Under the pieces are notes generated by a model. That model saw nothing but the letters and a program-made list of their open reading frames with translations. It searched no databases and was not told the DNA's origin. A program made the translations under genes and the position numbers. A stretch of DNA of 64,000 bases from Mucilaginibacter tundrae. GTDB lineage: Bacteria > Bacteroidota > Bacteroidia > Sphingobacteriales > Sphingobacteriaceae. The stretch covers positions 26,080-90,079 of the forward strand of contig NZ_JACCBZ010000013.1 of the NCBI RefSeq assembly GCF_013408825.1. The letters are read 5' to 3'. Positions 8,181 to 16,878 of the stretch are shown in pieces. Numbering within the stretch: the first letter of the stretch is position 1; every line of letters starts with the position of its first letter.

Positions 8181-9416
8181 TTATTCAAACTCCGCTTGCA
8201 GTATTGATAATACTTCCTTAACAGTTTCTTCTTCTAAATCGGTACGTTTTACCAATTCGCCCACTGTTAATGCCAGTACTGATTTTGCCGTATCTAAACC
8301 AATGCGTTTAAATTCGTCCAAAATCCAGCTGTCAATTTCGTCTGAAAATTCTTCAATGTCCACATCCTCATCCTGTTCGTCAGCCTCACGGTAAACATCA
8401 ATTTCATAACCTGTCAATTTGCCTGCCAGTTTAATATTATGGCCGCCACGGCCTATCGCTAGCGATACCTGGTCGGGTTTTAAATAAACTGCGGCAGTTT
8501 TTTTCTCATCATCTAACTTAATAGAAGTGATTTTAGCCGGTGATAAAGCACGTTGTATATATAACTGTAAATTGTTAGTATAGTTTATCACATCTATATT
8601 TTCGTTCTTCAATTCACGAACGATGCCATGTATACGTGATCCTTTCATACCAACACATGCGCCAACCGGGTCAATACGGTCATCATATGATTCTACAGCT
8701 ACCTTGGCGCGTTCGCCCGGTTCGCGTACAATTTTCTTGATAGTGATCAAGCCATCAAAAATTTCAGGCACTTCCTGCTCAAACAAACGTTGTAAAAACT
8801 CAGGAGCAGTACGCGAGATAATGATCTTAGGGTTGCTATTCATCATATCAACCTTTGATACTACCGCTTTTACGCTGTCGCCTTTTTTGAAGTAATCGGC
8901 AGGTATCTGCTCAGTTTTAGGTAATAATAACTCGTTACCTTCATCATCAAGCACCAAAGTTTCTTTTTTCCAAACCTGGTAAACTTCGCCTGTTACAATT
9001 TCGCCTACGCGGTCTTTATATTTTTTGAAGATCTCGTCTTTCTCTAATTCTAAAATTTTAGAAACTAAAGTCTGGCGTGCTGCTAAAATGGCGCGGCGGC
9101 CAAAGCTTTCTAAAGTGATCTGCTCAATGTACTCATCACCAACTTCCAAATCCGGATCTATCTTTTGCGCTTCCGCTAATTCAATTTCCAGGTCATCATC
9201 CTCACTAAAACCGTCTTCCATAACCACACGTGTGCGCCAAATTTCAAGGTCACCATTATCTGTGTTTACGATAACATCGCAATTTTCATCATTGCCATAC
9301 TTTTTACGGATCATACTTCTGAAAACGTCCTCAAGGACACTCATCATGGTTGGACGATCGATGTTTTTGAAATCTTTAAATTCCTGAAAAGAATCAATTA
9401 AATTAATATTGCTCAT
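8181..9416 (-). CDS. nusA: Transcription termination/antitermination factor NusA
   Basis: 411 aa. N-terminal RNA-polymerase-binding domain (about 1-125), S1 domain (about 130-200) and tandem KH domains ending in LAIGRGGHNIKLAGKLTG, the GxxG loop of KH2. The short acidic end with an EFKRIGLDTAKSVLAL helix-hairpin resembles a reduced C-terminal repeat. NusA modulates pausing, hairpin termination and antitermination. Middle gene of the operon; the 80-bp gap from rimP contains a perfect hairpin. In E. coli NusA autoregulates its operon, which makes the terminator-like leader upstream of rimP noteworthy. Confidence 0.97.
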   Translation of the reverse strand: MSNINLIDSFQEFKDFKNIDRPTMMSVLEDVFRSMIRKKYGNDENCDVIVNTDNGDLEIWRTRVVMEDGFSEDDDLEIELAEAQKIDPDLEVGDEYIEQITLESFGRRAILAARQTLVSKILELEKDEIFKKYKDRVGEIVTGEVYQVWKKETLVLDDEGNELLLPKTEQIPADYFKKGDSVKAVVSKVDMMNSNPKIIISRTAPEFLQRLFEQEVPEIFDGLITIKKIVREPGERAKVAVESYDDRIDPVGACVGMKGSRIHGIVRELKNENIDVINYTNNLQLYIQRALSPAKITSIKLDDEKKTAAVYLKPDQVSLAIGRGGHNIKLAGKLTGYEIDVYREADEQDEDVDIEEFSDEIDSWILDEFKRIGLDTAKSVLALTVGELVKRTDLEEETVKEVLSILQAEFE

Positions 9417-9455
9417 TTTTCATTAAATTGTTTTTTTCTTCAATGGTAATAAGCT

Positions 9456-9491
9456 ATCATGAGCTTGTTTGTTTAAGAGGCAGCTCATGAT
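9456..9491 (-). other. Intra-operon hairpin between rimP and nusA
   Basis: ATCATGAGCT and AGCTCATGAT form a perfect 10-bp stem with a 16-nt loop in the 80-bp gap between rimP and nusA. There is no T-run. Possible RNA processing or translational control site. Confidence 0.6.
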
Positions 9492-9496
9492 GGTTC

Positions 9497-9967
9497 TTAC
9501 TTGAATGATATTAAAACCTTCGTTTCTGTTATTTTATCTATCGGGATAACGCTTTCAATTATTTCGGCCTTTTTCCCTTTTTGTTTAATTTGTTCTTCAA
9601 TTACTATGGCGTCTTCTGCAAGGGCTGTTAATTTGCCTTCGCGCTTTACGCCGTCATCCATTTTAATAGCCAGATCCCTGCCTATGTTTTTGGTATACTG
9701 CCTTACTGATTTCAGCGGTGTATCTAATCCCGGCGATGACACTTCTAAGTTATAAGCCTCTTCAATTACGTTGTCTTCTTCTAACTTAAAACCAACGTAA
9801 CGGCTTATGGCTGCACAATCCGCAATGCCTATACCATTGTCGCCATCTACCAGAATGATCAGCTTTCTGTTAGCCTGCATTGTTACATCTACCACAAACA
9901 AATCGGGGCGCTCTAACTCCGCTATCTTCTCTTCTACCAGTTCTGTTACTTTATTTTCAATATTCAT
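9497..9967 (-). CDS. rimP: Ribosome maturation factor RimP
   Basis: 156 aa, usual length. RimP assists 30S subunit maturation. The N-terminal alpha/beta domain contains ISRYVGFKLEEDN and the conserved YNLEVSSPGLDTPL motif (around residues 74-87), followed by an SH3-like C-terminal domain. First gene of the rimP-nusA-infB operon on the minus strand. A full Bacteroidota promoter lies about 70 bp upstream, with a terminator-like hairpin between it and the start codon. Confidence 0.96.
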   Translation of the reverse strand: MNIENKVTELVEEKIAELERPDLFVVDVTMQANRKLIILVDGDNGIGIADCAAISRYVGFKLEEDNVIEEAYNLEVSSPGLDTPLKSVRQYTKNIGRDLAIKMDDGVKREGKLTALAEDAIVIEEQIKQKGKKAEIIESVIPIDKITETKVLISFK

Positions 9968-10001
9968 TATCCGGTTTGATAATTTTGATTGATAACTAAA
10001 A

Positions 10002-10023
10002 GAGGGGGCTCAGCGCCCCCTCC
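10002..10023 (-). terminator. G/C-rich hairpin with T-run in the rimP leader
   Basis: GAGGGGGC and GCCCCCTC form an 8-bp stem; on the minus strand it is followed by TTTTAG. It can terminate the upstream lipoprotein transcript, but it also lies downstream of the promoter at 10038-10068 and therefore inside the 5' leader of rimP-nusA-infB, where it could act as an attenuator. Confidence 0.75.
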
Positions 10024-10037
10024 ATTTAATTTGAATG

Positions 10038-10068
10038 CAAATATAGTGTATATTATTTGATTTTCAAA
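10038..10068 (-). promoter_or_regulatory. Promoter of rimP-nusA-infB
   Basis: On the minus strand TTTG, 19 bp, TATATTTG: an exact match to the Bacteroidota consensus TTTG-N19-TAnnTTTG. Start of transcription is expected near 10034, giving a leader of roughly 65 nt that contains the 10002-10023 hairpin. Confidence 0.75.
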
Positions 10069-10072
10069 GCGT

Positions 10073-10495
10073 TTATTGCTTAAAAATCAAGTCGAGATAC
10101 TGCTTTTTACCAGGTTTTTGGTGATTTTTAATATAATCCCAGGCATTGCTACCTTTATCGTACTGATAATAGCGCATAAAATAGGTTTGATGGGGATTGA
10201 AAGGAGTGTCAGGCATGAAAACTACGGTGCTATCCCTAACTATATATCTGCCAGGTTGTACCGGTTGAAAATCCTTCAAATCCGTATCGGCTGGCATACG
10301 ATATACTTGTATTAAGTTTTGCCAGATATTGATTGTGGTATCCCGGTTGATATCCTGTAAAATCGCGTAATCTAACCCTGATATTTTCAAATGCTTATCG
10401 CTGTCGACCAAAGCAATTTGAATTGCAGGGTGATTATCATTGCGCTTGCAGCCAACAATCATCAACAACATAACTATGAAAACCAATTTTTTCAT
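10073..10495 (-). CDS. Small lipoprotein of unknown function
   Basis: 140 aa. The N-terminus MKKLVFIVMLLMIVGCKRND is a lipoprotein signal with lipobox VGC (Cys16). The mature part has several beta-like stretches (GRYIVRDSTVVFMPDTPF, QTYFMRYYQYD) but no motif I recognise. It follows the S9 peptidase by 14 bp on the same strand, so the two are likely cotranscribed. Function unknown. Confidence 0.75.
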   Translation of the reverse strand: MKKLVFIVMLLMIVGCKRNDNHPAIQIALVDSDKHLKISGLDYAILQDINRDTTINIWQNLIQVYRMPADTDLKDFQPVQPGRYIVRDSTVVFMPDTPFNPHQTYFMRYYQYDKGSNAWDYIKNHQKPGKKQYLDLIFKQ

Positions 10496-10509
10496 CGTGA
10501 TAGTTAAAG

Positions 10510-12882
10510 TTAATTCTTCAATGTTTCCTGAAAGAGCTTATAAATACGCTTGTATTCATCGGTCCAGCTACTGGGTTGTTCAAAGGCATGATCTTCTACA
10601 GGGTAAGGCGCCAGCCACCAGTTTTCTTTATGCAACTCGATCAGTTTTTGGGTAAGCCTAACAATATCCTGAAAATTTACATTCTGATCGATCATGCCGT
10701 GTAGCATCAGTAAGTTTCCTTTCAGCCCATCAGCGAAGTAAATTGGCGAACTTAAACGATAAGCTTTTTCATCATTGTAGGGCTCGTTCAAAATATCGGC
10801 AGTATACTCGTGGTTATAATGTGCCCAATCAGTTACTGAACGTATAGCGGCACCTGATTTAAATACATCCGGCGCGGTAAACATGGCCATTAAGGTCATA
10901 AATCCACCGTATGAGCCGCCATAAATACCCACATGTTTAGGGTTTACACCGTAATTATCAACCAAATATTTAACGCCATCTACCTGATCACTCAAATCCT
11001 TGCCGCCCATGTGGCGATATATGGCTGTGCGCCAATCCCGGCCATAGCCAGCACTGCCGGAATAATCGATATCTAAAACAGTATAACCCTGGTCGGTGAG
11101 CATGTTGTTAAACATCATCTCGCGGAAATAATAGCTCCAGGCATACATTACGTTTTGTAAATATCCCGCGCCATGCACAAATACAACAGCCGGTTTGGCT
11201 GGATCAGGGTTTTTAGGCAGATATAATCTTGCATAAACGTCGCTGCCATAACGGTTTTTAAAAGTGATGATAGGTGCATCCCGCCAGGCGTAAGAATTAA
11301 ATTCCGCAGAAGTTGAACGTGTTACCTGTACAGCTTTTGCACCCGGCTTATTGAGTTGCAGATATAATTCCCAAGGTTTGTTGGTATAAGAGTATCGTAT
11401 AGCCAGCCATTTTTCATCCGGAGAAAGCGATACATCATTGTCGCCTTTAACAGAGGTTAATTTAACCGGTTCACCGCCGCTTACCGCCAACCTATAGTAC
11501 TGGTAATCTCCGGGATGATCAATATTGGCATTGAAATAGAAAGTTTTTTTGTCATGTGATAATTGCAGGTTTTGTACTTCCCATTTGCCATTGGTCAGTT
11601 GTTTTTTATCGCCGTTACTAATATTGCAAACATAAATGTGACTATAGCCGCTTGCTTCGCTCTGGTAATAAAAATGGTCATTATCCAGCCAATCGATATT
11701 ACCGGTAGAGTACCAATCATCCGCAATGCCCGGCGCGCCACCAACCCAAGCATCATTATGCTGCCTGTCTAGCAAGCTTAATGCGCCATTTTCAGCATCA
11801 AGCGACATGATCCAGCGATCCTTGTTATCAATAGCGTTTACAACAACAAGCGCGTGTTTGCCATCTTCGTTCCAAACTGGCCCGTTGATAACCACTTTAC
11901 GGTCTTCATTTAGCTTAGTGCGTCCTGCTAATTCAGCAGGATAATCTTTTACATAATCGGGCAAATCCTTTATGCCGGCAATGTTTTTTGTGTTAACACC
12001 GTAAACAGAATCGCGCTGTGTATCATAAATAAAAGATTCGCAAACCGGTTGTGGGCCACCAACCTTGGTGCGGTTTGTTATATCTTCTGTATAACCACTC
12101 GCGGTTACATAATTGGGCACAATCGTGTTTTTATCCTCCGGCGATTTTATCAGGCGATAAGTAATATATCTACCATCGGGGCTTAGCTCTACATTGTCAA
12201 TATCCCGGCCATCGGTTACGAGTTCTTTTATTTTTTTAGGCTGAAATTTCTTTTTCTCTTCAGCATCGAGCTTTTTATTTTTATCGTCCAGTTTAATAAT
12301 GTCGAATAACTCCAATTGCTGTTGTTTCAGCCATTTTGCCTGTTCGGTTCCATCATCGGTTTTATCTTTTTTGGCAGATGCTACAAAATTGGTTAATTGT
12401 GTTAATTCTCCTCCATTAAGTTTTAACGCAAATAGGTTATCGGCTTTAATAAATAAAACCTCGGTTCCATCAGCATTAAAAGTTGGGGATGTTTCGTTAT
12501 CAGTAGTGCGGGTAAGCTGTATAGTTTTGCCCGATTTTATATTTTCCAGGTAGGTATCACCACCATGCGAATACACTTTTAAAGTATGTGCCTGGTTCCA
12601 TTTGCTGCCATAAATGGGTGCAATTTCGGATTGTTCTTTATCACTTACCTTTTGCGGGGTGAGGTTGTTAGTTGTAATGGAATATAATTCATCCCTAAAC
12701 GTGTTATCAGGGTTCCACTTAAAATAGATTTTTTTACCGTCGTCACTCCACTTAATATCAGAAGGCGCTACACCGATCCATTTTGGGTCGCGCATGATCT
12801 TTTCGATGGTGAGCGTATCCAGCTTTTGAGCGAAAGCATTACAGGAAACAGCTATCAACAATAATGGGAGTAGTTTTTTCAT
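10510..12882 (-). CDS. S9 family peptidase (prolyl oligopeptidase / DPP4-like), exported
   Basis: 790 aa. Signal peptide MKKLLPLLLIAVSCNAFAQ, then a WD40/beta-propeller region (about 40-520) with repeated SPDGRYITY-like blades, then an alpha/beta-hydrolase domain. Catalytic triad: Ser657 in GGSYGGF, Asp732 in HGMIDQN and His765 in VEDHAF. A periplasmic or surface dipeptidyl/oligopeptidase that trims peptides for nutrition; the exact bond specificity is not decidable from sequence. The small lipoprotein gene follows after 14 bp. Length is normal for Bacteroidota S9 enzymes. Confidence 0.93.
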   Translation of the reverse strand: MKKLLPLLLIAVSCNAFAQKLDTLTIEKIMRDPKWIGVAPSDIKWSDDGKKIYFKWNPDNTFRDELYSITTNNLTPQKVSDKEQSEIAPIYGSKWNQAHTLKVYSHGGDTYLENIKSGKTIQLTRTTDNETSPTFNADGTEVLFIKADNLFALKLNGGELTQLTNFVASAKKDKTDDGTEQAKWLKQQQLELFDIIKLDDKNKKLDAEEKKKFQPKKIKELVTDGRDIDNVELSPDGRYITYRLIKSPEDKNTIVPNYVTASGYTEDITNRTKVGGPQPVCESFIYDTQRDSVYGVNTKNIAGIKDLPDYVKDYPAELAGRTKLNEDRKVVINGPVWNEDGKHALVVVNAIDNKDRWIMSLDAENGALSLLDRQHNDAWVGGAPGIADDWYSTGNIDWLDNDHFYYQSEASGYSHIYVCNISNGDKKQLTNGKWEVQNLQLSHDKKTFYFNANIDHPGDYQYYRLAVSGGEPVKLTSVKGDNDVSLSPDEKWLAIRYSYTNKPWELYLQLNKPGAKAVQVTRSTSAEFNSYAWRDAPIITFKNRYGSDVYARLYLPKNPDPAKPAVVFVHGAGYLQNVMYAWSYYFREMMFNNMLTDQGYTVLDIDYSGSAGYGRDWRTAIYRHMGGKDLSDQVDGVKYLVDNYGVNPKHVGIYGGSYGGFMTLMAMFTAPDVFKSGAAIRSVTDWAHYNHEYTADILNEPYNDEKAYRLSSPIYFADGLKGNLLMLHGMIDQNVNFQDIVRLTQKLIELHKENWWLAPYPVEDHAFEQPSSWTDEYKRIYKLFQETLKN

Positions 12883-12991
12883 TGATAAATAATGAGGTAA
12901 TTAATTTGCAATATAGCAGTTTCGTGAGATTTTTATTTTACAGTATTGCCCGACATTAGAATTATGCTTAATTTGATTTTTTTAACAACCT

Positions 12992-13516
12992 ATGACAGAC
13001 GAACAAATGAAATACCCGGTGGGTAAATTTACCCCACCGGCATCATATACTGATGAGGATATCAGGCATTGGATAAACGAAATTAAAATGTTGCCCGGCC
13101 AAATGCGCCAGGCTATCATCAGTTTAAATGATAAGCAGTTGGATACCCCATACCGCACCGGCGGCTGGACTTTAAGGCAGGTGGTGCATCATGTAGCCGA
13201 TAGCCACATGAACTCGATTGTTCGTTTCAAACTGGCATTGACCGAGTATAACCCCACTATAAAACCTTACGAAGAAGCTTATTGGGCATTACAGCCCGAT
13301 TATCGTTTACCGGTAGAATCATCATTAAGAATTTTGGAGGGTATACATATTCATTGGGTTAACCTGCTGGAAAGCTTTACCGAAAACGAATGGAGCCGAA
13401 CTTTTACCAACCCGGAATCAGGCCAAACCATATCACTTAAACGCGCGCTTGGCTTATATGCCTGGCACGGCAGGCATCACTTGGCACATATAACCGAAAC
13501 GGTGAAGAGGTTTTAA
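12992..13516 (+). CDS. YfiT-like bacillithiol S-transferase (DinB superfamily)
   Basis: 174 aa, cytoplasmic. The YfiT signature is clear: YRTGGWTLRQVVHHVADSH (about 54-72) and AWHGRHHLAHI near the C-terminus. Metal-binding histidines are likely H67, H159 and H163. In Firmicutes this family (BstA/YfiT) transfers bacillithiol to electrophiles for detoxification; many Bacteroidota also make bacillithiol. A YtxJ homologue lies about 19 kb away (32503-32832), supporting bacillithiol use. Monocistronic, divergent from the S9 peptidase. Confidence 0.88.
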   Translation: MTDEQMKYPVGKFTPPASYTDEDIRHWINEIKMLPGQMRQAIISLNDKQLDTPYRTGGWTLRQVVHHVADSHMNSIVRFKLALTEYNPTIKPYEEAYWALQPDYRLPVESSLRILEGIHIHWVNLLESFTENEWSRTFTNPESGQTISLKRALGLYAWHGRHHLAHITETVKRF

Positions 13517-13540
13517 ATAGAAAAGAGAACAATAGGTGAT

Positions 13541-14932
13541 TTACATATCCATTCCATCCATTTTATCACTCTTTTTCATCTTTAACAAAGCAGGCGAGAT
13601 CCTGATATAAACCTCAAACCCAATTGGCGCGCTACCATAAAGCGGGTGCAATGCTGTTGGCGAGATATTGGCCGTTGCCTGTATCCCGCCTGTGATATTA
13701 GTTTGCTTAATTGTACTGAAAATGCGGCTGATACCTAAAGTAATAGCATTGATATTAAAGTTAGGGTTAGCAGGAAACTCGCCTGTTAAATCCAGTTCAT
13801 CAGCATCTTTGGATACATATTCATACCGGTCGTAAATCGCGACTTTGTGCCACTGGAAACTATTTTCCAATAATATAGATGGCAGTGTTTTTTGATTGTC
13901 GGAATAATGGTTTTGCCCATATACCAATGTTGTAGCTATGTAACTATCTTCATTAAGCATTTTAGTATGGATAACTGATGCCGTAGACCGGATCACATTT
14001 TGCAATGGCTCAAGCGCCTCCGTGCTTTTTATCCAGCCATTTGAAACCTGCAATGCCCATTCTTTTGATGGGTTATAGGAAAGGCGAACAGAGTAGGAAT
14101 CAAACCGCATAGCGTCAAAATTATATCGGTACTCATCGGGCTCGCGTCCGGTGAATATTGAGCCTTCCAGTTTTACGTTACTTATCCTCAAACCTAAAGT
14201 AGCCACTCCGAAAGTAATATGCGTAGCATCTTGGTAATGATGGCCCAACGGTGCATCCGGGTCATTCATGGCGGATAACCGGTGCATAAACACCGGCGGG
14301 CCTAAAGCAGGTTCACCCGGATCTCCAAAAGAGAAGGATAGGTCAGCATCTTTAGCTATTTTTTGCGTGTAGTTCACACTTAGTTCCGCGAAAAGATCAT
14401 GCGGATGTTGAATATCTACCAGTTTTTTTCCTTTATATGATTCGCCTGTTTGGTAAAGCAGCGGGTAGCCGCCCGGCCCAACCAGAAAAGGATCAAAAGA
14501 AAACATGGTATTTACTGAAAATAAACCCCCGCTGCCAACTTTATGCTGAGTCATCGCCATTATCCAATCAGGTGCGTCGAATGCTTTACCGCCGCGGCTT
14601 CCTTGTTTAAAAACATCCTGGTTGTCATACCTTGCAAAAAAGCTTCCGTGTATCATGGTCATCCAGCCCTCAGCGGGAATCATATAGGCATAAATAGGTG
14701 TTTCATCTGGTACCCATGATGTGCCCGAACCGTCACGGTTCATGGGCACATCCGGTGAGTATTGGCTGTTCATTATGGGTTTGGAATTATCCATTTTCAT
14801 GCCGCCCATATCCATCCCATCCATATCTTTGGTTGCTGATGGCTTCTTTTTAGTGGTGTCCATCTTCATGGGCTGCTGCGCGAAGGAAGAATGGGCAACG
14901 ACCATCAGCATTAATAAAAAAAATGTTCTCAT
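13541..14932 (-). CDS. Outer-membrane barrel-like protein with Met/His-rich ends
   Basis: 464 aa from the ATG at 14932, chosen because MRTFFLLMLMVVAHSSFAQ is a proper signal peptide; an in-frame ATG at 15007 would put 25 non-signal residues first and overlap the previous gene. The mature N-terminus carries a metal-ligand cluster (MDGMDMGGMKMDN) and the protein ends KMDGMDM, patterns typical of copper-binding proteins such as PcoB/CopB. The rest alternates aromatic and polar residues like a beta-barrel (FSFDPFLVGPGGYPLL, SFSFGDPGEPALGPP). Last gene of a four-gene cluster with an HMA-domain protein and an HYC_CC_PP protein. Probable role: metal (copper) binding or efflux at the outer membrane; inferred. 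Confidence 0.8.
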   Translation of the reverse strand: MRTFFLLMLMVVAHSSFAQQPMKMDTTKKKPSATKDMDGMDMGGMKMDNSKPIMNSQYSPDVPMNRDGSGTSWVPDETPIYAYMIPAEGWMTMIHGSFFARYDNQDVFKQGSRGGKAFDAPDWIMAMTQHKVGSGGLFSVNTMFSFDPFLVGPGGYPLLYQTGESYKGKKLVDIQHPHDLFAELSVNYTQKIAKDADLSFSFGDPGEPALGPPVFMHRLSAMNDPDAPLGHHYQDATHITFGVATLGLRISNVKLEGSIFTGREPDEYRYNFDAMRFDSYSVRLSYNPSKEWALQVSNGWIKSTEALEPLQNVIRSTASVIHTKMLNEDSYIATTLVYGQNHYSDNQKTLPSILLENSFQWHKVAIYDRYEYVSKDADELDLTGEFPANPNFNINAITLGISRIFSTIKQTNITGGIQATANISPTALHPLYGSAPIGFEVYIRISPALLKMKKSDKMDGMDM

Positions 14933-14996
14933 ATCATTTGCTTTCGAAAATTTTAAATATGTTATTCGATTCTTATAAAAAGGGAGAAGCTCTACA

Positions 14997-15800
14997 TTAA
15001 AAAACATTAAATATATTATACTCCAGCCTTACCAGATAGGTGTTTTTACTGTTGCGTACCATATCATTATATATAGGTGTACGATAAGAAAAATCCAGGC
15101 GGCATATGCTGTTAAATATTAGCTGCACCGCCGGGGCTACATCCAGATAGCTTTGGCTATAACCGGGATTATCTTTTCCCAACAGCTCCACATATAAATT
15201 TAAATTTACCTGGTTATAGTTTGTATATGATTTCGGGAGTAATAAATAACCTGCCGAAAAAGTATACGCCACCGCATCTCTTGAATTTTGCTGCGGCAGG
15301 TCGTAACCACCCCGGTTATCAAATGCTTGCAAATAACTGGTAGATGCAGACAATGCTAACTTGTGCAGTAATTGCGTAAATACCACACCGCCCTGTGCCC
15401 CGCTGTTATCACCTTCTAAAGATATTTCCTGGTTGGGTAAGGGATTGTTAATACTTGAAGCCTTTACAAAAAATGCCCCGCGAAAATGTTTCTGTACAGA
15501 ATCTATCGACAAAAACCTATACTTGACGTAAACACTTCCTCCCTCAAAATGCTGGTCGGCCTGGTAATAGTTCGACTCATACAGCGCGCCATGTATCATC
15601 CAGTTTTTGCTGGCGCCATACATTACCTCCAGTGTGCTGCGGTCTTTATAATTAGGATTAAAATATCCCTGATTTTCCAGGCGGATGCCGATAGAGTGGG
15701 TAGCCATATTACTGGCCGGCTCGGTATTTACATATAATTCCTGGGCAAATGCCGGGCACCACCAAACCATCAGGCTTAAAACCCAATATAGCTTTTTCAT
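14997..15800 (-). CDS. Predicted outer-membrane beta-barrel protein, metal cluster
   Basis: 267 aa with signal peptide MKKLYWVLSLMVWWCPAFAQ. The mature protein has alternating hydrophobic/polar strands, many Tyr/Asn, and ends in ...RLEYNIFNVF with a terminal Phe, the usual C-terminal signature of outer-membrane barrels. I do not recognise a named family; its length would allow a 10-12-strand barrel. It sits 18 bp behind the HMA-domain gene and 64 bp ahead of the Met-rich barrel, so it is probably part of the same transport or sensing unit. Confidence 0.75.
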   Translation of the reverse strand: MKKLYWVLSLMVWWCPAFAQELYVNTEPASNMATHSIGIRLENQGYFNPNYKDRSTLEVMYGASKNWMIHGALYESNYYQADQHFEGGSVYVKYRFLSIDSVQKHFRGAFFVKASSINNPLPNQEISLEGDNSGAQGGVVFTQLLHKLALSASTSYLQAFDNRGGYDLPQQNSRDAVAYTFSAGYLLLPKSYTNYNQVNLNLYVELLGKDNPGYSQSYLDVAPAVQLIFNSICRLDFSYRTPIYNDMVRNSKNTYLVRLEYNIFNVF

Positions 15801-15818
15801 AATAAGAATGATTGAAGC

Positions 15819-16313
15819 TTATATAGTCAGATGATATACTTTGCCGGGCTTGCCGCTATCTGTTGCCGCTGGCTGATACTTTTTATAAACGTTGGGCGGA
15901 GAGAAACCTTTGTCAACCACAGTAACGGCTACATCTCCACTTAAAGGATGATTAGCATTCATCAGCTTGTAAGTATTGCCCTGGTAATTAAAATAATTAT
16001 CAGCCAGCTTTACATTATTAAAGTTGAAATTAAGTTTCAGGTTATTTACAAAAAAGCCAGCATTTTGCACTTTTTTGCTAATCATATCGATATTAACCGG
16101 AACATCCTTTTTAAAAGTTATTACAAAAAGGTTTTTGTTAAGGTCGACTTTTATATCACTGATAAAATCAAGCGTACGTAATGACTTTTCCGTAGCTTTT
16201 GAACACATGGAGCAGGTTAAGCCGCTAACTTGTAATTCGGCTTTGGTAAATTGAGCATTGGCAACGCCAACAGATAATACCAGTATGGCTATAAATAATT
16301 TTAAAGTTTTCAT
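15819..16313 (-). CDS. Exported heavy-metal-associated (HMA) domain protein
   Basis: 164 aa. Signal peptide MKTLKLFIAILVLSVGVANA followed by a ferredoxin-like HMA domain (about 24-92) with the soft-metal motif GLTCSMCSKATEKSL (Cys34, Cys37). The C-terminal part (about 95-164) is unassigned. HMA domains bind Cu(I) and pass it to partners; the signal peptide places this one in the periplasm, unlike cytosolic CopZ. Downstream of the HYC_CC_PP gene and upstream of two outer-membrane proteins, it would be the periplasmic metal carrier of the cluster. Confidence 0.88.
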   Translation of the reverse strand: MKTLKLFIAILVLSVGVANAQFTKAELQVSGLTCSMCSKATEKSLRTLDFISDIKVDLNKNLFVITFKKDVPVNIDMISKKVQNAGFFVNNLKLNFNFNNVKLADNYFNYQGNTYKLMNANHPLSGDVAVTVVDKGFSPPNVYKKYQPAATDSGKPGKVYHLTI

Positions 16314-16325
16314 TTTGAATAAAAA

Positions 16326-16387
16326 TTAATCGTAAATAAATAAACAAGCGGTAAGCTTCACCGCGATAAATGTGGAAATACGATTAA
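16326..16387. repeat. Nested inverted repeats between HYC_CC_PP and HMA genes
   Basis: TTAATCGTA (16326-16334) pairs with TACGATTAA (16379-16387), and inside it GCGGT pairs with ACCGC around AAGCTT. The structure fills the 78-bp gap between two genes of the metal cluster and may tune relative expression or hold a regulator site. Confidence 0.5.
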
Positions 16388-16391
16388 TTGA

Positions 16392-16781
16392 TCAAATACG
16401 GAAAGTGCAGTTCTTTACAAAGACCGCTACGCTGGATTGCCCGGGTTCGGGTGGTGCTTCATAAAAAGATTTTTGAAACAATGCCGGGTGGGCGATGAAA
16501 GAAAAATTGGTAAATAATGCGACTGGTAACTGAAACGCGAAAACCTTTGCTAAAATTGATACCGCGCCACTTTCATGCGCATCTTTAATTTTAATATCAA
16601 AATGCTTTTGGGTGCAGCATTTCATTTTTGCTGCCATGGGGCTTTTAATGCAACCATGTAATGGTGCATTAATTTTAACATCGGTAATAACCTTGCCGCA
16701 GTACTGCAAATTAAGCGCGAAACCAACTACCGTAATTATATACAGCATGGTTAACAATAAAGCGCCTGATTTTTTTAGCAT
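16392..16781 (-). CDS. HYC_CC_PP-family protein
   Basis: 129 aa with one N-terminal hydrophobic segment (about 5-25). The family marks appear in order: LQYCGK (Cys28; here QYC rather than the usual HYC), MKCC (Cys55-Cys56) and the near C-terminal PPEP. This Bacteroidota-only family of unknown function often lies next to metal-resistance genes; the cysteine pattern suggests metal binding at the membrane. It is the first gene of the cluster running to 13541, and its promoter -7 box lies 4 nt before the ATG, predicting a leaderless mRNA. Confidence 0.82.
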   Translation of the reverse strand: MLKKSGALLLTMLYIITVVGFALNLQYCGKVITDVKINAPLHGCIKSPMAAKMKCCTQKHFDIKIKDAHESGAVSILAKVFAFQLPVALFTNFSFIAHPALFQKSFYEAPPEPGQSSVAVFVKNCTFRI

Positions 16782-16785
16782 GCAA

Positions 16786-16816
16786 CAAAGTTAATGCATA
16801 AACATGTTGATTACAA
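16786..16816 (-). promoter_or_regulatory. Promoter of the metal cluster, leaderless spacing
   Basis: On the minus strand a TTG (16814-16816) lies 20 bp before TAACTTTG (16786-16793), a match to TAnnTTTG. The box ends 4 nt before the start codon at 16781, so transcription should start at or next to the ATG. Confidence 0.6.
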
Positions 16817-16820
16817 GTCA

Positions 16821-16855
16821 CAAAAAATAAAAGCCCCTGTTAAACTAACAGGAGC
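16821..16855 (-). terminator. Intrinsic terminator of the OmpA-like gene
   Basis: On the minus strand GCTCCTGTTA-GTT-TAACAGGGGC (one G:T pair) is followed by TTTTATTTTTTG, 24 bp after the OmpA-like stop codon. Confidence 0.85.
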
Positions 16856-16878
16856 CTCAAACTATTCACTATTTTATT

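Noticed and set aside
14933..15007. Longer start for the Met-rich barrel protein
   Set aside because: The extra 25 residues are not a signal peptide and would overlap the upstream gene; the ATG at 14932 starts a clean signal.
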